From contig CANLVP010000001.1 in the NCBI GenBank assembly GCA_947494675.1, forward strand, positions 558,001-622,000: 64,000 nt of DNA, read 5' to 3'. The translations under genes were made by a program, and so were the position numbers. Numbering within the stretch: the first letter of the stretch is position 1; each line of letters opens with the position of its first letter. Of the stretch, positions 37,319 to 45,457 are shown one piece after another. The notes below the pieces were generated by a model, which did not search any database, was not told where the DNA came from, and saw only the letters and a list, made by a program, of their open reading frames with translations. The DNA comes from an uncultured Paracoccaceae bacterium (GTDB lineage Bacteria > Pseudomonadota > Alphaproteobacteria > Rhodobacterales > Rhodobacteraceae).

Positions 37319-37716
37319 CAGCCGGATACTCAGGCACTCCGCTTTGGAAAAAGCTGGGCCTGAAAGACGCGATGACGGCAGAGGTCATCAACCCCCCAGA
37401 CGACTACCACACAACGCTTCTAACCGACGCCCCAATGGTCGATTGGGGTGCTACGGACGCGCAAGATTTTGTCCATCTTTTCACGACCATGCGGGCAGAG
37501 CTTGAGGATGTGCTTGCCGCCCGCCTGCAAACCATCAAGCGTGACGGCATGATCTGGGTCAGCTGGCCCAAGAAGGCCTCCAAAGTGCCAACAGACGTGA
37601 CTGAGGACACGATCCGAGAGGTGGCACTCCCGATGGGATTGGTCGATGTGAAGGTCTGCGCCGTGGACCAGGTCTGGTCCGGGCTGAAATTGGTGATCCG
37701 AAAAGAATTGCGCTAA
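37315..37716 (+). CDS. DUF3052 family protein
   Basis: 133 residues. MTAGYSGTPLWKKLGLK at the N terminus and the IWVSWPKKASKVPTDVTEDTIREVALPMGLVDVKVCAVDQVWSG core (split here: IWVSWPKKAS, then VDVKVCAVDQVWSG) match DUF3052. No enzymatic assignment exists. ATGA overlap with the sulfotransferase gene makes cotranslation likely; the function link is untested. A large hairpin follows about 90 bases later. Confidence 0.85.
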   Translation: MTAGYSGTPLWKKLGLKDAMTAEVINPPDDYHTTLLTDAPMVDWGATDAQDFVHLFTTMRAELEDVLAARLQTIKRDGMIWVSWPKKASKVPTDVTEDTIREVALPMGLVDVKVCAVDQVWSGLKLVIRKELR

Positions 37717-37740
37717 CGCGCCGCATGCTGCGGGCGGGTC

Positions 37741-37800
37741 AGGGGGCCAGCCCCCGCCGCCTTCGGCGACTCCCCCGGGATATTTATGAACCAAAAAGCA
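37741..37800. repeat. GGATATTT intergenic repeat, copy B
   Basis: GGGGGCCAGCCCCC and GCCGCCTTCGGCG hairpins, then CCCGGGATATTTATGAACCAAAAAG. Oriented opposite to copy C about 145 bases away, and the GGATATTTxxGAACCAAAAAG part is nearly the same in both. Confidence 0.65.
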
Positions 37801-37805
37801 AGATG

Positions 37806-37855
37806 CGCCGCCTTGCGTTAGTCGCTCGGCGCAGCAGCAAGGCGGCGGCTTTTTC
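37806..37855 (+). terminator. Terminator after DUF3052 gene
   Basis: CGCCGCCTTGC (37806-37816) pairs with GCAAGGCGGCG (37837-37847), followed by GCTTTTTC. The 20-base loop is long but internally structured. Confidence 0.65.
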
Positions 37856-37944
37856 GGTTACGGCCATCGGCGTCCCCGCCTGTTCCGCATGACATGACTC
37901 GCAATTTTAGCTTAACGTTCGGTGAATCTTTGCGTTTCTGGAGG

Positions 37945-37989
37945 CTTTTTGGTTCGTAAATATCCCCGCCGGAGGCTCCTGCCCCCTCG
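37945..37989. repeat. GGATATTT intergenic repeat, copy C (inverted)
   Basis: Reads TTTTTGGTTCGTAAATATCCCC on the plus strand, then CGCCGGAGGCTCC. The reverse complement matches copy B and copy D. With copy B it flanks a 145-base spacer, so the 37717-38042 interval holds the inverted pair and a terminator and no recognisable gene. Confidence 0.65.
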
Positions 37990-38042
37990 ACCAGCGCGAC
38001 ATTCGCATTAGGTTCGCTCAGACGTGAAAAAGAGCAGCGCTG

Positions 38043-38750
38043 ATGTCTATCGTCCTCATCCTTGGCTCCGGCCCCAACGTGACCGCGTGCCGTGACTGGC
38101 CGCGCGCACCGTTTGATCGCATCGTCGCGATCAATAATGCATGGGCCGTGCGCCCTGATTGGGACTATCTCATTCACCCCAGCGATTTTCCGACCGAACG
38201 GCAACCGGTTAACCTCTCTGACGGCCAACAGATCGTCACAGCAGAAGACTACGTGCCGGTTCAAAACCAGTTCGGCGGGTTCGTCTATGCGGGCGGCACC
38301 ATGGCCTTTACGGCCGCTTATTGGGCGCTTGGCGCATTAAAGCCAAAGGTCATCGCGATGTTGGGCTGCGACATGGTTTACCCCAAATCTGCCCAGACCC
38401 ATTTCTATGGCACCGGCGCGCCAGACCCTTTGCGCGAGGATGTCACCCTGCGCGACCTTTCCGCGAAATCCGCGCGGCTGATGTGTATGGCTGCGCAACA
38501 GGGCTGCGCCATGGTGAACCTGTCCACCGACGACAGCACGCTGGTCTTTCCACGACATGTGCCCGCAGACCTGTCCCACTTGCGCGCAGCGCCATTCGAA
38601 ACGCCCGAGACACGGCAAGCCAAAGCCACAGAAGAGCGGCTCGGCTATTTCGTCCCATCTGGAAAATATTGGAAGGAAGAGGACCGCTTTGACCCCGCCG
38701 AGATCGACGCGCTGGACGCGCTTTGGCTCAAAGCAGCCCGGCGTCCTTGA
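38043..38750 (+). CDS. Unrecognised cytoplasmic protein, sialyltransferase-like or DUF115-like (235 aa)
   Basis: Starts SIVLILGSGPNV, a GxGP nucleotide-like first loop, followed by RIVAINNAWAVRPDWDYLIHPSDFP. The middle has AGGTMAFTAAYWALGALKPKVIAMLGCDMVY, an alternating strand-helix pattern close to DUF115/MAF-type and GT42-like glycosyltransferase folds. I am unsure of the family. No signal peptide or membrane helix. Its 3' end overlaps that of the convergent adenosine kinase gene by about 20 bases. Confidence 0.6.
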   Translation: MSIVLILGSGPNVTACRDWPRAPFDRIVAINNAWAVRPDWDYLIHPSDFPTERQPVNLSDGQQIVTAEDYVPVQNQFGGFVYAGGTMAFTAAYWALGALKPKVIAMLGCDMVYPKSAQTHFYGTGAPDPLREDVTLRDLSAKSARLMCMAAQQGCAMVNLSTDDSTLVFPRHVPADLSHLRAAPFETPETRQAKATEERLGYFVPSGKYWKEEDRFDPAEIDALDALWLKAARRP

Positions 38751-39717
38751 AAAGCTGCGTCATATCCGCCGCAGGTCGCGGCCCCACGTGGCCAATCACC
38801 TCAGCGGCTGAAACCACACCCATCCGCCCACAATCCGCGAGCGTTCGCCCTGTAACAAACCCGTAAAGGAACCCCGCCGCGAACTGATCGCCCGCACCGG
38901 TGGCATCCACCGGCACCACCTTTGTCACCGGCACCTCGGCCCGCGTATCGCCCGAGATCAGGATCACTGGATCGCCCGAACAGGTGCACACCACCGTGTC
39001 GCAGACCGCCGCGGCTTGTTCGAGCGCGGCTTCCAAATCGTCGGTCTCATACAGCGTCGTCCACTCGGCCGCATTCCCCAGCACAAAGTCCATCTCTTCC
39101 GCGATCAACTGTTTGAAGTCGTCCCGATGCCGGTCGGCGCAAAACGGATCGGACAGGGTGATCCCTGACTTGCCACCCGCCGCCCGCATCTGGCGCGCCG
39201 CTTCGGCAAAGGCGGTTTTGCCTTCGTCCTTGTCAAAAAGATACCCTTCAAGGAACAGCACCTTGCTGCCCGCAAAAACCTCGGGCGCCACATCGCCGCT
39301 GCCGATATCCGCACCGGCCCCAAGGTAGGTGTTCATCGACCGCTCACCATCGGGCGAGACAAAGATCATCGACCGCGAGGTGGGCGCTTCAGCTGCGGCG
39401 GTCGGCGGATTGGGAAAGGCGGTGCCGGCGTCTTCCATGCCCTTGGCATAAAACCGGCCCAGCGCGTCATCTTTCACCTTGCCGATAAACGCGGTCGACA
39501 GGCCCAGACCGCCAAGCCCCGCAATCGTATTGGCCACCGACCCGCCGGGTGTCTCTGTCCGGTCGGACATCGCGGCATAAAGCACCTCTGCCCGGTCCTT
39601 TTCGATCAGCTGCATGATACCTTTCTCGATCCCCATATGGTCCAGAAACGTGTCTTCAGCCGCAGAAATCACATCGACAATCGCATTGCCGATCCCAATC
39701 ACATCGTAAGAACTCAT
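38728..39717 (-). CDS. Adenosine kinase (PfkB family)
   Basis: 329 residues. N-terminal GIGNAIVDVISAAED, the PGGSVANTIAGLGGLGL signature near 57 and the catalytic anion hole VVPVDATGAGDQFAAGFLYGF near 283 with the base Asp are intact. Phosphorylates adenosine with ATP in the closest characterised members; a ribokinase activity is possible. It starts in an ATGA overlap with nth, so nth and this gene share a message. Confidence 0.85.
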   Translation of the reverse strand: MSSYDVIGIGNAIVDVISAAEDTFLDHMGIEKGIMQLIEKDRAEVLYAAMSDRTETPGGSVANTIAGLGGLGLSTAFIGKVKDDALGRFYAKGMEDAGTAFPNPPTAAAEAPTSRSMIFVSPDGERSMNTYLGAGADIGSGDVAPEVFAGSKVLFLEGYLFDKDEGKTAFAEAARQMRAAGGKSGITLSDPFCADRHRDDFKQLIAEEMDFVLGNAAEWTTLYETDDLEAALEQAAAVCDTVVCTCSGDPVILISGDTRAEVPVTKVVPVDATGAGDQFAAGFLYGFVTGRTLADCGRMGVVSAAEVIGHVGPRPAADMTQLFKDAGLL

Positions 39718-40358
39718 AGATTTTTATCCTCAAAAGGGCAGAGATCGCGGATCACACAGACCGCGCATTTTGGTTTTCTGGCGAGACATGTATAGCGTCC
39801 ATGCAGGATGAGCCAGTGATGCGCGTGCAGCTGAAAATCGGCTGGAATATGATCCTCAATCGCGCGCTCAACCACGTCCACATTCTTGCCTGGCGCAATG
39901 CCTGTGCGGTTGCCGACGCGAAAAATATGCGTGTCCACTGCCTGTGCAGGCTGGCCCCACCACATGTTCAGCACCACATTGGCGGTCTTGCGCCCGACAC
40001 CGGGCAAGGACTGCAGGGCGGCACGCGAATTTGGGACCTCACCGCCGTATTCATCGACGAGGATCTGGCTCATCTTCATGACGTTCTTGGCCTTTTGCCG
40101 GAACAGACCAATCGTCTTGATGTGTTCGGTCAGCCCCTCAAGCCCCAGATCAAGCATCTTCTGCGGCGTATCCGCGACTTCAAACAGCGCCCGCGTCGCC
40201 TTGTTCACGCCCTTGTCCGTGGCCTGCGCCGACAGCGCCACCGCGACCACAAGCGTGTAGACATTCACATGCTCCAACTCGCCCTTGGGTTCCGGGTCCG
40301 TCTCTTGAAACCGTTCAAAGATCGCGCGAATGCTATGATAATCAAGCTGTTTTGCCAT
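39714..40358 (-). CDS. nth: Endonuclease III
   Basis: DNA glycosylase/AP lyase for oxidised pyrimidines, 214 residues. The helix-hairpin-helix plus lysine is LPGVGRKTANVVLNMWWG near 115 and the catalytic Asp lies in AVDTHIFRVGNR near 140. The C-terminal [4Fe-4S] cluster is C-x6-C-x2-C-x5-C, seen in CLARKPKCAVCVIRDLC near 190. ATG 40358 is used; the longer frame start at 40394 gives an atypical extension. Confidence 0.94.
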   Translation of the reverse strand: MAKQLDYHSIRAIFERFQETDPEPKGELEHVNVYTLVVAVALSAQATDKGVNKATRALFEVADTPQKMLDLGLEGLTEHIKTIGLFRQKAKNVMKMSQILVDEYGGEVPNSRAALQSLPGVGRKTANVVLNMWWGQPAQAVDTHIFRVGNRTGIAPGKNVDVVERAIEDHIPADFQLHAHHWLILHGRYTCLARKPKCAVCVIRDLCPFEDKNL

Positions 40359-40419
40359 GGGCCAAGGTATGCGCAATATTCGGGTCGCCTGCAATGCGGC
40401 TGAGACCTAGATTGGGGTC

Positions 40420-41256
40420 ATGGAACACGAACAATCATATCACTATCAGGTCATGCGCCGCGCCATCGCGGCGATCGACGCCGCCGACGACACGATCACG
40501 CTGGCCGACCTCGCCGCCGAGATGCAGATGAGTCCGGCACACTTCCAGCGCGTCTTTACGGCATGGGTCGGCGTCTCGCCAAAACGCTACCAGCAATACC
40601 TGAAACTCGACCACGCCCGCAGCCTGCTGCGCGACCGCTTCACCACGCTGGATACAGCGACCGAAGTGGGCCTCTCCGGCAGTGGTCGCCTGCACGACCT
40701 CTTTCTGCGGTGGGAAGCGATGACCCCCGGCGACTATGCCCAGGGTGGTGCAGGCCTGACCATCCTGTGGGGCCAGTTCGACAGCCCCTTTGGCCCCGCC
40801 ATCGTCATGGGCACCGAGAAAGGCATCTGCGGGTTGGGCTTTGCGGCCGAATCCGGGGCCGAGGCCGCGATGGCCGACCTGCAATCCCGCTGGCCCAAGG
40901 CCACCTACCGCGAAGACCCCGCCACGCTGACCCCATGGGTCAACGCCGCCTTCGCGATGAAGGGCGAGGCGCAGCTGCACATGATCGGCGCGCCCTTCCA
41001 GCTCAAAGTGTGGGAGGCGCTCTTGTCCATCCCCTCCGGCCAGGTCACGACCTATTCCGAAATCGCAAGCGCCATTGGCCACCCGAAAGCCGTCCGCGCC
41101 GTGGGGACCGCAGTGGGGCGCAACCCCGTCGGCTACCTCATCCCCTGCCACCGCGCCCTACGCAAATCAGGTGGTCTGGGCGGCTATCACTGGGGCCTCC
41201 CCGTCAAACGCGCCATGCTCGCCTGGGAAACCGCCCGCGCCGAGGCCGTGGCATAA
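40420..41256 (+). CDS. AraC-HTH plus methylated-DNA methyltransferase (Ada-like, no N-terminal domain)
   Basis: 278 residues. An AraC-type DNA-binding domain (about 22-105, LADLAAEMQMSPAHFQRVFTAWVGVSPKRYQQ) is fused to an O6-alkylguanine alkyltransferase domain with GQVTTYSEIASAIGHPKAVRAVG near 205 and the acceptor Cys in IPCHRALRKSGG near 240. The zinc and methyl-phosphotriester N-terminal domain of Ada is absent. Divergent from nth, so two base-repair genes share one 60-base gap. Confidence 0.9.
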   Translation: MEHEQSYHYQVMRRAIAAIDAADDTITLADLAAEMQMSPAHFQRVFTAWVGVSPKRYQQYLKLDHARSLLRDRFTTLDTATEVGLSGSGRLHDLFLRWEAMTPGDYAQGGAGLTILWGQFDSPFGPAIVMGTEKGICGLGFAAESGAEAAMADLQSRWPKATYREDPATLTPWVNAAFAMKGEAQLHMIGAPFQLKVWEALLSIPSGQVTTYSEIASAIGHPKAVRAVGTAVGRNPVGYLIPCHRALRKSGGLGGYHWGLPVKRAMLAWETARAEAVA

Positions 41257-41388
41257 CCGGGCCAATCAATCCGATAGCGTTAGGGCGCAAAAACAGCCCC
41301 GGCCTTTGTGGCCGGACTCAGCGAATGGTCGGTCTGATCCCATAGCCTCAGATGCCGCGACGCCCCCAAAAGCTCCATTAAAACCGCT

Positions 41389-41410
41389 GTGTCATCCAAC
41401 TGTATGACAC
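41389..41410. promoter_or_regulatory. Inverted repeat upstream of the 77-residue ORF
   Basis: GTGTCAT-N8-ATGACAC, exact, about 58 bases before the 77-residue ORF. Candidate operator of the downstream regulator. The rest of the 41257-41468 gap shows only a GCCCCGGCC/GGCCGG-type hairpin near 41295 and no gene. Confidence 0.4.
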
Positions 41411-41468
41411 CCCGGCATCCGTCCTTGCCTTAGACACTCTTCATCAGACGTTTCGAAGGAGAGCAGGC

Positions 41469-41702
41469 ATGGATTTACAAGCAATCGGAGTACTCTTGGC
41501 GTCTCAATCCAAGACATGTGGCGTCGCCCCCGCCGACGAAGACCAATTCTACAAGGATTTGGCTTGGGGCAAGCACATCACGATGGTGATTGAGTTGGCC
41601 TCGCATGGCCTTAAGCTCGGCCTCTCAGGTCTTTCCCGTGTTAATCCCAAAAGACGGCACAAACGATGGACATCGACAGCCAATGACACTGCAACAGAAT
41701 GA
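41469..41702 (+). CDS. Small ORF before the LuxR-type regulator (77 aa)
   Basis: 77 residues with a strong GAAGGAG six bases upstream. The first half, QAIGVLLASQSKTCGVAPADEDQFYKD, and a segment VIELASHGLKLGLSGL look plausible, but the last 20 residues are basic and Thr-rich like out-of-frame sequence. It overlaps the regulator start by 20 bases. It may be a true leader protein or a ribosome-delivery ORF. Not recognised. Confidence 0.45.
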   Translation: MDLQAIGVLLASQSKTCGVAPADEDQFYKDLAWGKHITMVIELASHGLKLGLSGLSRVNPKRRHKRWTSTANDTATE

Positions 41703-42657
41703 CCGCGCAGCCATACTTGCTGTGGTCGAAGCGGAAACAGACGCCTATCTGCAACAAGACTATGACGCTTGGCAAAATTGCTGGGTTGAAGGGGACGATA
41801 TTCAACGCATCCAAACGCACGTGGGCAGCGGCGTGACAATCGCCAAGGGACCAGCCGTCAGACGCCAGATGAAAGACATTCTCGCGCAAGTGCAGGACTG
41901 GCAACCGCCACGGCAGTTTCAGCGCAAGAACTATACGGTCGAGATTGGGGTGGACATGGCTTGGGTCAGCTATGATCAAATTGGGGATGCGCCCAGCATT
42001 CCAAAGGACATTCCCGGCCAGTATCACGAACTCAAGATTCTCCGCAAAATCGACGGCGCTTGGAAGATCACCTGCATTGTCAGCACGCAAATCCGCACGA
42101 CGCTGACGCATAGCCCCATGATCGAGGTGGACGACCAAGGACGTGTGCTCGAAATGAACGTCGCAGCCCAAGAACAGCTGCCAGAGCATCCCTTGCTCTA
42201 TTTGAAATCCAACAGGGTATGGGTTCGTGGCGAAGATGCGCTTGCGGACCTGCAGGAGGCCATTGCGAGGTTTGCCAGAATCAGGGCGCGACACACGCCA
42301 TGCGTGGGCGAAGAGGCCGTCATCAAGTCCGTCCTGCTCGGGCAGGATGACGCTGGCATCGCGCATATTTGTTGGGTGCTTTTGCGGGACGGCAAGCTCA
42401 TGATCACCTTCGATGATGGTGAGCGATTAGAGGCCCAACTCAACACTGCATGCGACGTCTACCACTTGTCAGACGCGCAACAAAAACTCGCGCAACACCT
42501 TGTCGCCGGACGCGACATTGCGGCTGCGGCGGAAGCGATGGAAATCAGCATCAATACGGCAAAAACGCATTTGCAGCGCATCTACGACAAGACCGGTGTG
42601 CGCGCACAACCTGCCCTCGTGCGCATCCTGTTGAGCGCAGACCGACGTGACATCTAG
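41683..42657 (+). CDS. LuxR-type HTH regulator with NTF2/SnoaL-like N-terminal domain
   Basis: 324 residues. Residues about 5-120 resemble an NTF2-like ligand pocket (ILAVVEAETDAYLQQDYDAWQNCW, then VEIGVDMAWVSYDQIG, IDGAWKITCIVS). About 130-250 resemble a PAS-type region. The C terminus has a LuxR helix-turn-helix: LSDAQQKLAQHLVAGRDIAAAAEAMEISINTAKTHLQRIYDKTG near 266. The architecture, a small-ligand sensor directly fused to LuxR output, is unusual. Start 41683 lies within the 77-residue ORF. It faces an ABC transporter operon. Confidence 0.8.
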   Translation: MTLQQNDRAAILAVVEAETDAYLQQDYDAWQNCWVEGDDIQRIQTHVGSGVTIAKGPAVRRQMKDILAQVQDWQPPRQFQRKNYTVEIGVDMAWVSYDQIGDAPSIPKDIPGQYHELKILRKIDGAWKITCIVSTQIRTTLTHSPMIEVDDQGRVLEMNVAAQEQLPEHPLLYLKSNRVWVRGEDALADLQEAIARFARIRARHTPCVGEEAVIKSVLLGQDDAGIAHICWVLLRDGKLMITFDDGERLEAQLNTACDVYHLSDAQQKLAQHLVAGRDIAAAAEAMEISINTAKTHLQRIYDKTGVRAQPALVRILLSADRRDI

Positions 42658-42712
42658 CGCGCCATCATTGGCACAGCGTCCAAGAGAAAGCCCGCAACCG
42701 AGCAGAACCGCA

Positions 42713-43489
42713 TCAATCAGATCGGACCAACCCCCAGCGGATCACCGTGCGGTTCTCAATTGTCTTAAAGACGGCGTGGTCCAGGACAAGCCACAAGATG
42801 CCGACAATGATCATCCCAAGAATGACGGTTTCCGTTTGATACCATTGCACCGCGTCTAGCGTCATATAGCCAAGGCCGGTTGTTCCCGCGATCAGCTCAG
42901 CACCGATCAATGCGCGCCATCCAAATGCGACGGACGATCTGAGACCTATCAACAATTGCACCATCGCGCCCGGAACGATGACGTTGAACAAGGTCTGTGT
43001 TGAGCTCGCGCCAAGTGAACGCACAGCGCGCCTGTAACTTTCTGGAACCGCCTCAACACCGATCACCGCGTTATGCAGGTTGGCGAAAAAGATGATATTT
43101 GCGATGACAAAAACGATAGCGCCATTGCCAATGCCGAACCACAAAACGGCCAATGGGATCCACGCAATGCCTGCAATGGATTGCAGGAACGTCAGCAGGG
43201 GCATGCAAAGGTCCGAGACATGTTTGTTCAAGCCAATCGCGATACCCAGTGGGATCGCCAGCGCATTCCCGATCACAAATCCCAATGCCAAGCGTTCCAA
43301 ACTGGCCAGCACATGTTTCAGCAATGACCCATCCGAGAGGGTCGCCGCGAACTGTTCCCAGACCAGTTGTGGCGTTGGCAGTTTATAGGCAGGAATCGGA
43401 AAGATACTGGGGGCTATGAACCACAGCGCCAAGATAGCTGCGAACGGGATCATCGGCAAAAAAAGGCGCGCGGCTTTTGAGGTCATCAT
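42713..43489 (-). CDS. ABC transporter permease, taurine/nitrate (SsuC/TauC) class
   Basis: 258 residues with about six helices. The EAA loop is EAVPESYRRAVRSLGASSTQTLFNVIVPGAMVQLLIGLRSSVAFGWRALIGAEL region near 160-210, starting EAVPESYRRAVRSLG. Last gene of a five-gene unit; its start overlaps the preceding permease stop as ATGA. Pairs with the other permease to form the channel. Confidence 0.88.
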   Translation of the reverse strand: MMTSKAARLFLPMIPFAAILALWFIAPSIFPIPAYKLPTPQLVWEQFAATLSDGSLLKHVLASLERLALGFVIGNALAIPLGIAIGLNKHVSDLCMPLLTFLQSIAGIAWIPLAVLWFGIGNGAIVFVIANIIFFANLHNAVIGVEAVPESYRRAVRSLGASSTQTLFNVIVPGAMVQLLIGLRSSVAFGWRALIGAELIAGTTGLGYMTLDAVQWYQTETVILGMIIVGILWLVLDHAVFKTIENRTVIRWGLVRSD

Positions 43490-44286
43490 GTTTCGCGCCC
43501 CTCTGCCGAGACGACAAGGCCCCAGCGGTGGATCGTCGCCTTCTCAAACGGCTTGAGGTAAAAGAGCTCGATCACGAGCCACAAAACACCCATCACGATC
43601 ATTCCGACAATGGTGCGGTCGGTTTGCTGATTTGCCGCGCCATCAAAGATGAGAAACCCGATACCGCTTGTTGCGGCAATCGCCTCGGCAATGATCAGGC
43701 CGCGAAAGGCAAAGCCTGCGCCGACGCGAAATCCTGTGATGATATTTGGCAAAAGCCCGGGCAGGATCACATTTGTGATGATCTGCAATCGACTGCCGCC
43801 CAAGGACTTGGCCGCATTGATATAGGTTGGTGGGAACGCTCTGATGCCTGCCAGCGTGTTGTAAAGGATCGGAAAAGCCACGACATAGACCAGCAATGTC
43901 AGGATCGTGGTGATGCCGTATCCAAACCAGATCACAAAGATCGGCAACCAGGCGCTTTCGACGATGGCGTAGAAAAAGCTGACCAATGGTGTGAACATTC
44001 TGGCAATGAACTTGTTCAAGCCAAGGCAAAGTGCCGCGATCAGCCCCACCAATAGGCCCAGGCCAACGCCTGCAAAGTACCGCCCCAAACTGTCCAGAAG
44101 ATAGGCCTCAAGGATGCCTTTGTGCCAGAGTTCGACGAAGGCGCGAAAGACATCGCCGGGTTGTGGAAAGAAGTAACTGCCCACACCCGAAAGGCTGGAC
44201 CCGATTTGCCACGCAAGGAAAAAGAGACCAATGCCAATGGCCCCTTTGATCGCCTTTTGACCTTGTCGCGTGCGGGCCGCGTTCAT
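43486..44286 (-). CDS. ABC transporter permease, taurine/nitrate class
   Basis: 266 residues when started at ATG 44286, which overlaps the stop of the 108-residue protein as ATGA. Six helices; EAA-like loop near 170 (RAFPPTYINAAKSLGGSRLQI, FRVGAGFAFRGLIIAEAIA). Related to, but clearly distinct from, the second permease, so the transporter is a heterodimer. The upstream extension to 44337 duplicates out-of-frame residues and is rejected. Confidence 0.87.
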   Translation of the reverse strand: MNAARTRQGQKAIKGAIGIGLFFLAWQIGSSLSGVGSYFFPQPGDVFRAFVELWHKGILEAYLLDSLGRYFAGVGLGLLVGLIAALCLGLNKFIARMFTPLVSFFYAIVESAWLPIFVIWFGYGITTILTLLVYVVAFPILYNTLAGIRAFPPTYINAAKSLGGSRLQIITNVILPGLLPNIITGFRVGAGFAFRGLIIAEAIAATSGIGFLIFDGAANQQTDRTIVGMIVMGVLWLVIELFYLKPFEKATIHRWGLVVSAEGRET

Positions 44287-44609
44287 GAGTCTCCGCCTTC
44301 CGGATACATCTGCAAATCTGCGACCCACGGGCGCCATGACAGGCTTTGCAATGCGTCCCGCCGGACGGCTCTGAGGTGCACATCGGTGCCTTCAACGCTT
44401 GCGATGCGACCTGCGGATTGAAGCTCACTTAGGTGGAACGCTTCTGGCTCAAAAGGCATACTGACAATGATCTCAAATGGACCCGCCCCTCCCGCAAAAC
44501 TCGCCAAATGGTCCTTGCTATCGGCGGCGCGCCCAATTGCGATGAGTGCGACAATCACACCGATACAAAGCGTCGCTTGAACAGGCAGGCTGGCCAAGAC
44601 ACGGCGCAT
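44283..44609 (-). CDS. Unrecognised single-pass membrane protein inside the ABC operon (108 aa)
   Basis: Starts at 44609 in a TGATG overlap with the ATPase stop and ends in an ATGA overlap with the permease gene, so translation is coupled on both sides. One hydrophobic helix (about residues 10-27, ATLCIGVIVALIAIG) is followed by about 80 soluble residues with a beta-rich look (PFEIIVSMPFEPEAF, SVEGTDVHLRAVRRD). No ABC accessory family I know matches. It could be a periplasmic or cytoplasmic auxiliary of the importer. Confidence 0.78.
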   Translation of the reverse strand: MRRVLASLPVQATLCIGVIVALIAIGRAADSKDHLASFAGGAGPFEIIVSMPFEPEAFHLSELQSAGRIASVEGTDVHLRAVRRDALQSLSWRPWVADLQMYPEGGDS

Positions 44610-45400
44610 CAGGCGGCGACAGTCGTTTTCCGCACCAACGCGGTGATTTCTTCGCGAAGTTGCTGGAAGCGGCCATTTTGGTTGAGGTCCGGCCAAACCC
44701 GCAGCGACCGGTCGATATCAACGCTCAGCTCTGCTTTGACCGGCCCCGGGCCTTCTTGCAAAACAACCACGCGGTCGCCCAGAAAAATCGCCTCTTCGAC
44801 GCTGTGGGTGACGAAAAATACGGTCGATTTCGACTGTCCCCAGATACGCACCAACTCCTCTTGCAAGGTCATGCGCGTTTGTGCGTCCACTGCCGCAAAG
44901 GGTTCGTCCATCAAAATAACTTCCGGCGCATTGGCCAGCGTGCGGGCCACAGCGGCGCGTTGGCGCATGCCCCCGGATAGTTCGTGCGGATACTTTTCGG
45001 CAGCCTCTGCCAACCCCGCCAAAGCAAGGAATTCTTTCGCGGTCTTCGTCCGCTCGGTTTTCGAAACGCCCTTAAACTTGAGCCCCAATGCAACGTTATC
45101 CACAACCGTTTTCCATGGAAGGAGCGCATAGTCTTGAAACACCACACCTCGGTCGCTTCCCGGCCCTGCGATGGGGCGCTCATTCATCTCTAGCACCCCG
45201 CTTTGCGGAGAGATGAACCCCGCGATGGTGGACAAGAGCGTAGATTTTCCGCAGCCGCTAGGCCCCACGACGACCAGAAACTCTCCCTCTCGGATGTCGA
45301 GCGTCATGTTGTCCAGGGCAAGGTGCCGTTGCCCTGTCGCGGCATGCACATAAGACACTTTTAGGTCTCTTACTTTGATCTTCGGCATGCCGTCGGACAT
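44609..45400 (-). CDS. ABC transporter ATP-binding protein, taurine/nitrate class
   Basis: 263 residues. Walker A GPSGCGKSTLL near 43, Q-loop VFQDYALLPWKT near 88, signature LSGGMRQRAAVARTL near 138, Walker B VILMDEPFAAVD near 158 and H-loop VTHSVEEA near 193. Several starts exist; 45400 is chosen for a six-base spacing to GGGGAG. Sits between the binding protein and the 108-residue protein genes. Confidence 0.93.
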   Translation of the reverse strand: MSDGMPKIKVRDLKVSYVHAATGQRHLALDNMTLDIREGEFLVVVGPSGCGKSTLLSTIAGFISPQSGVLEMNERPIAGPGSDRGVVFQDYALLPWKTVVDNVALGLKFKGVSKTERTKTAKEFLALAGLAEAAEKYPHELSGGMRQRAAVARTLANAPEVILMDEPFAAVDAQTRMTLQEELVRIWGQSKSTVFFVTHSVEEAIFLGDRVVVLQEGPGPVKAELSVDIDRSLRVWPDLNQNGRFQQLREEITALVRKTTVAA

Positions 45401-45457
45401 CATATTCTCCCCAATCACCGCGCGACTTAGGCATCGCGCGGTTCTCGTTTGCGGGTC

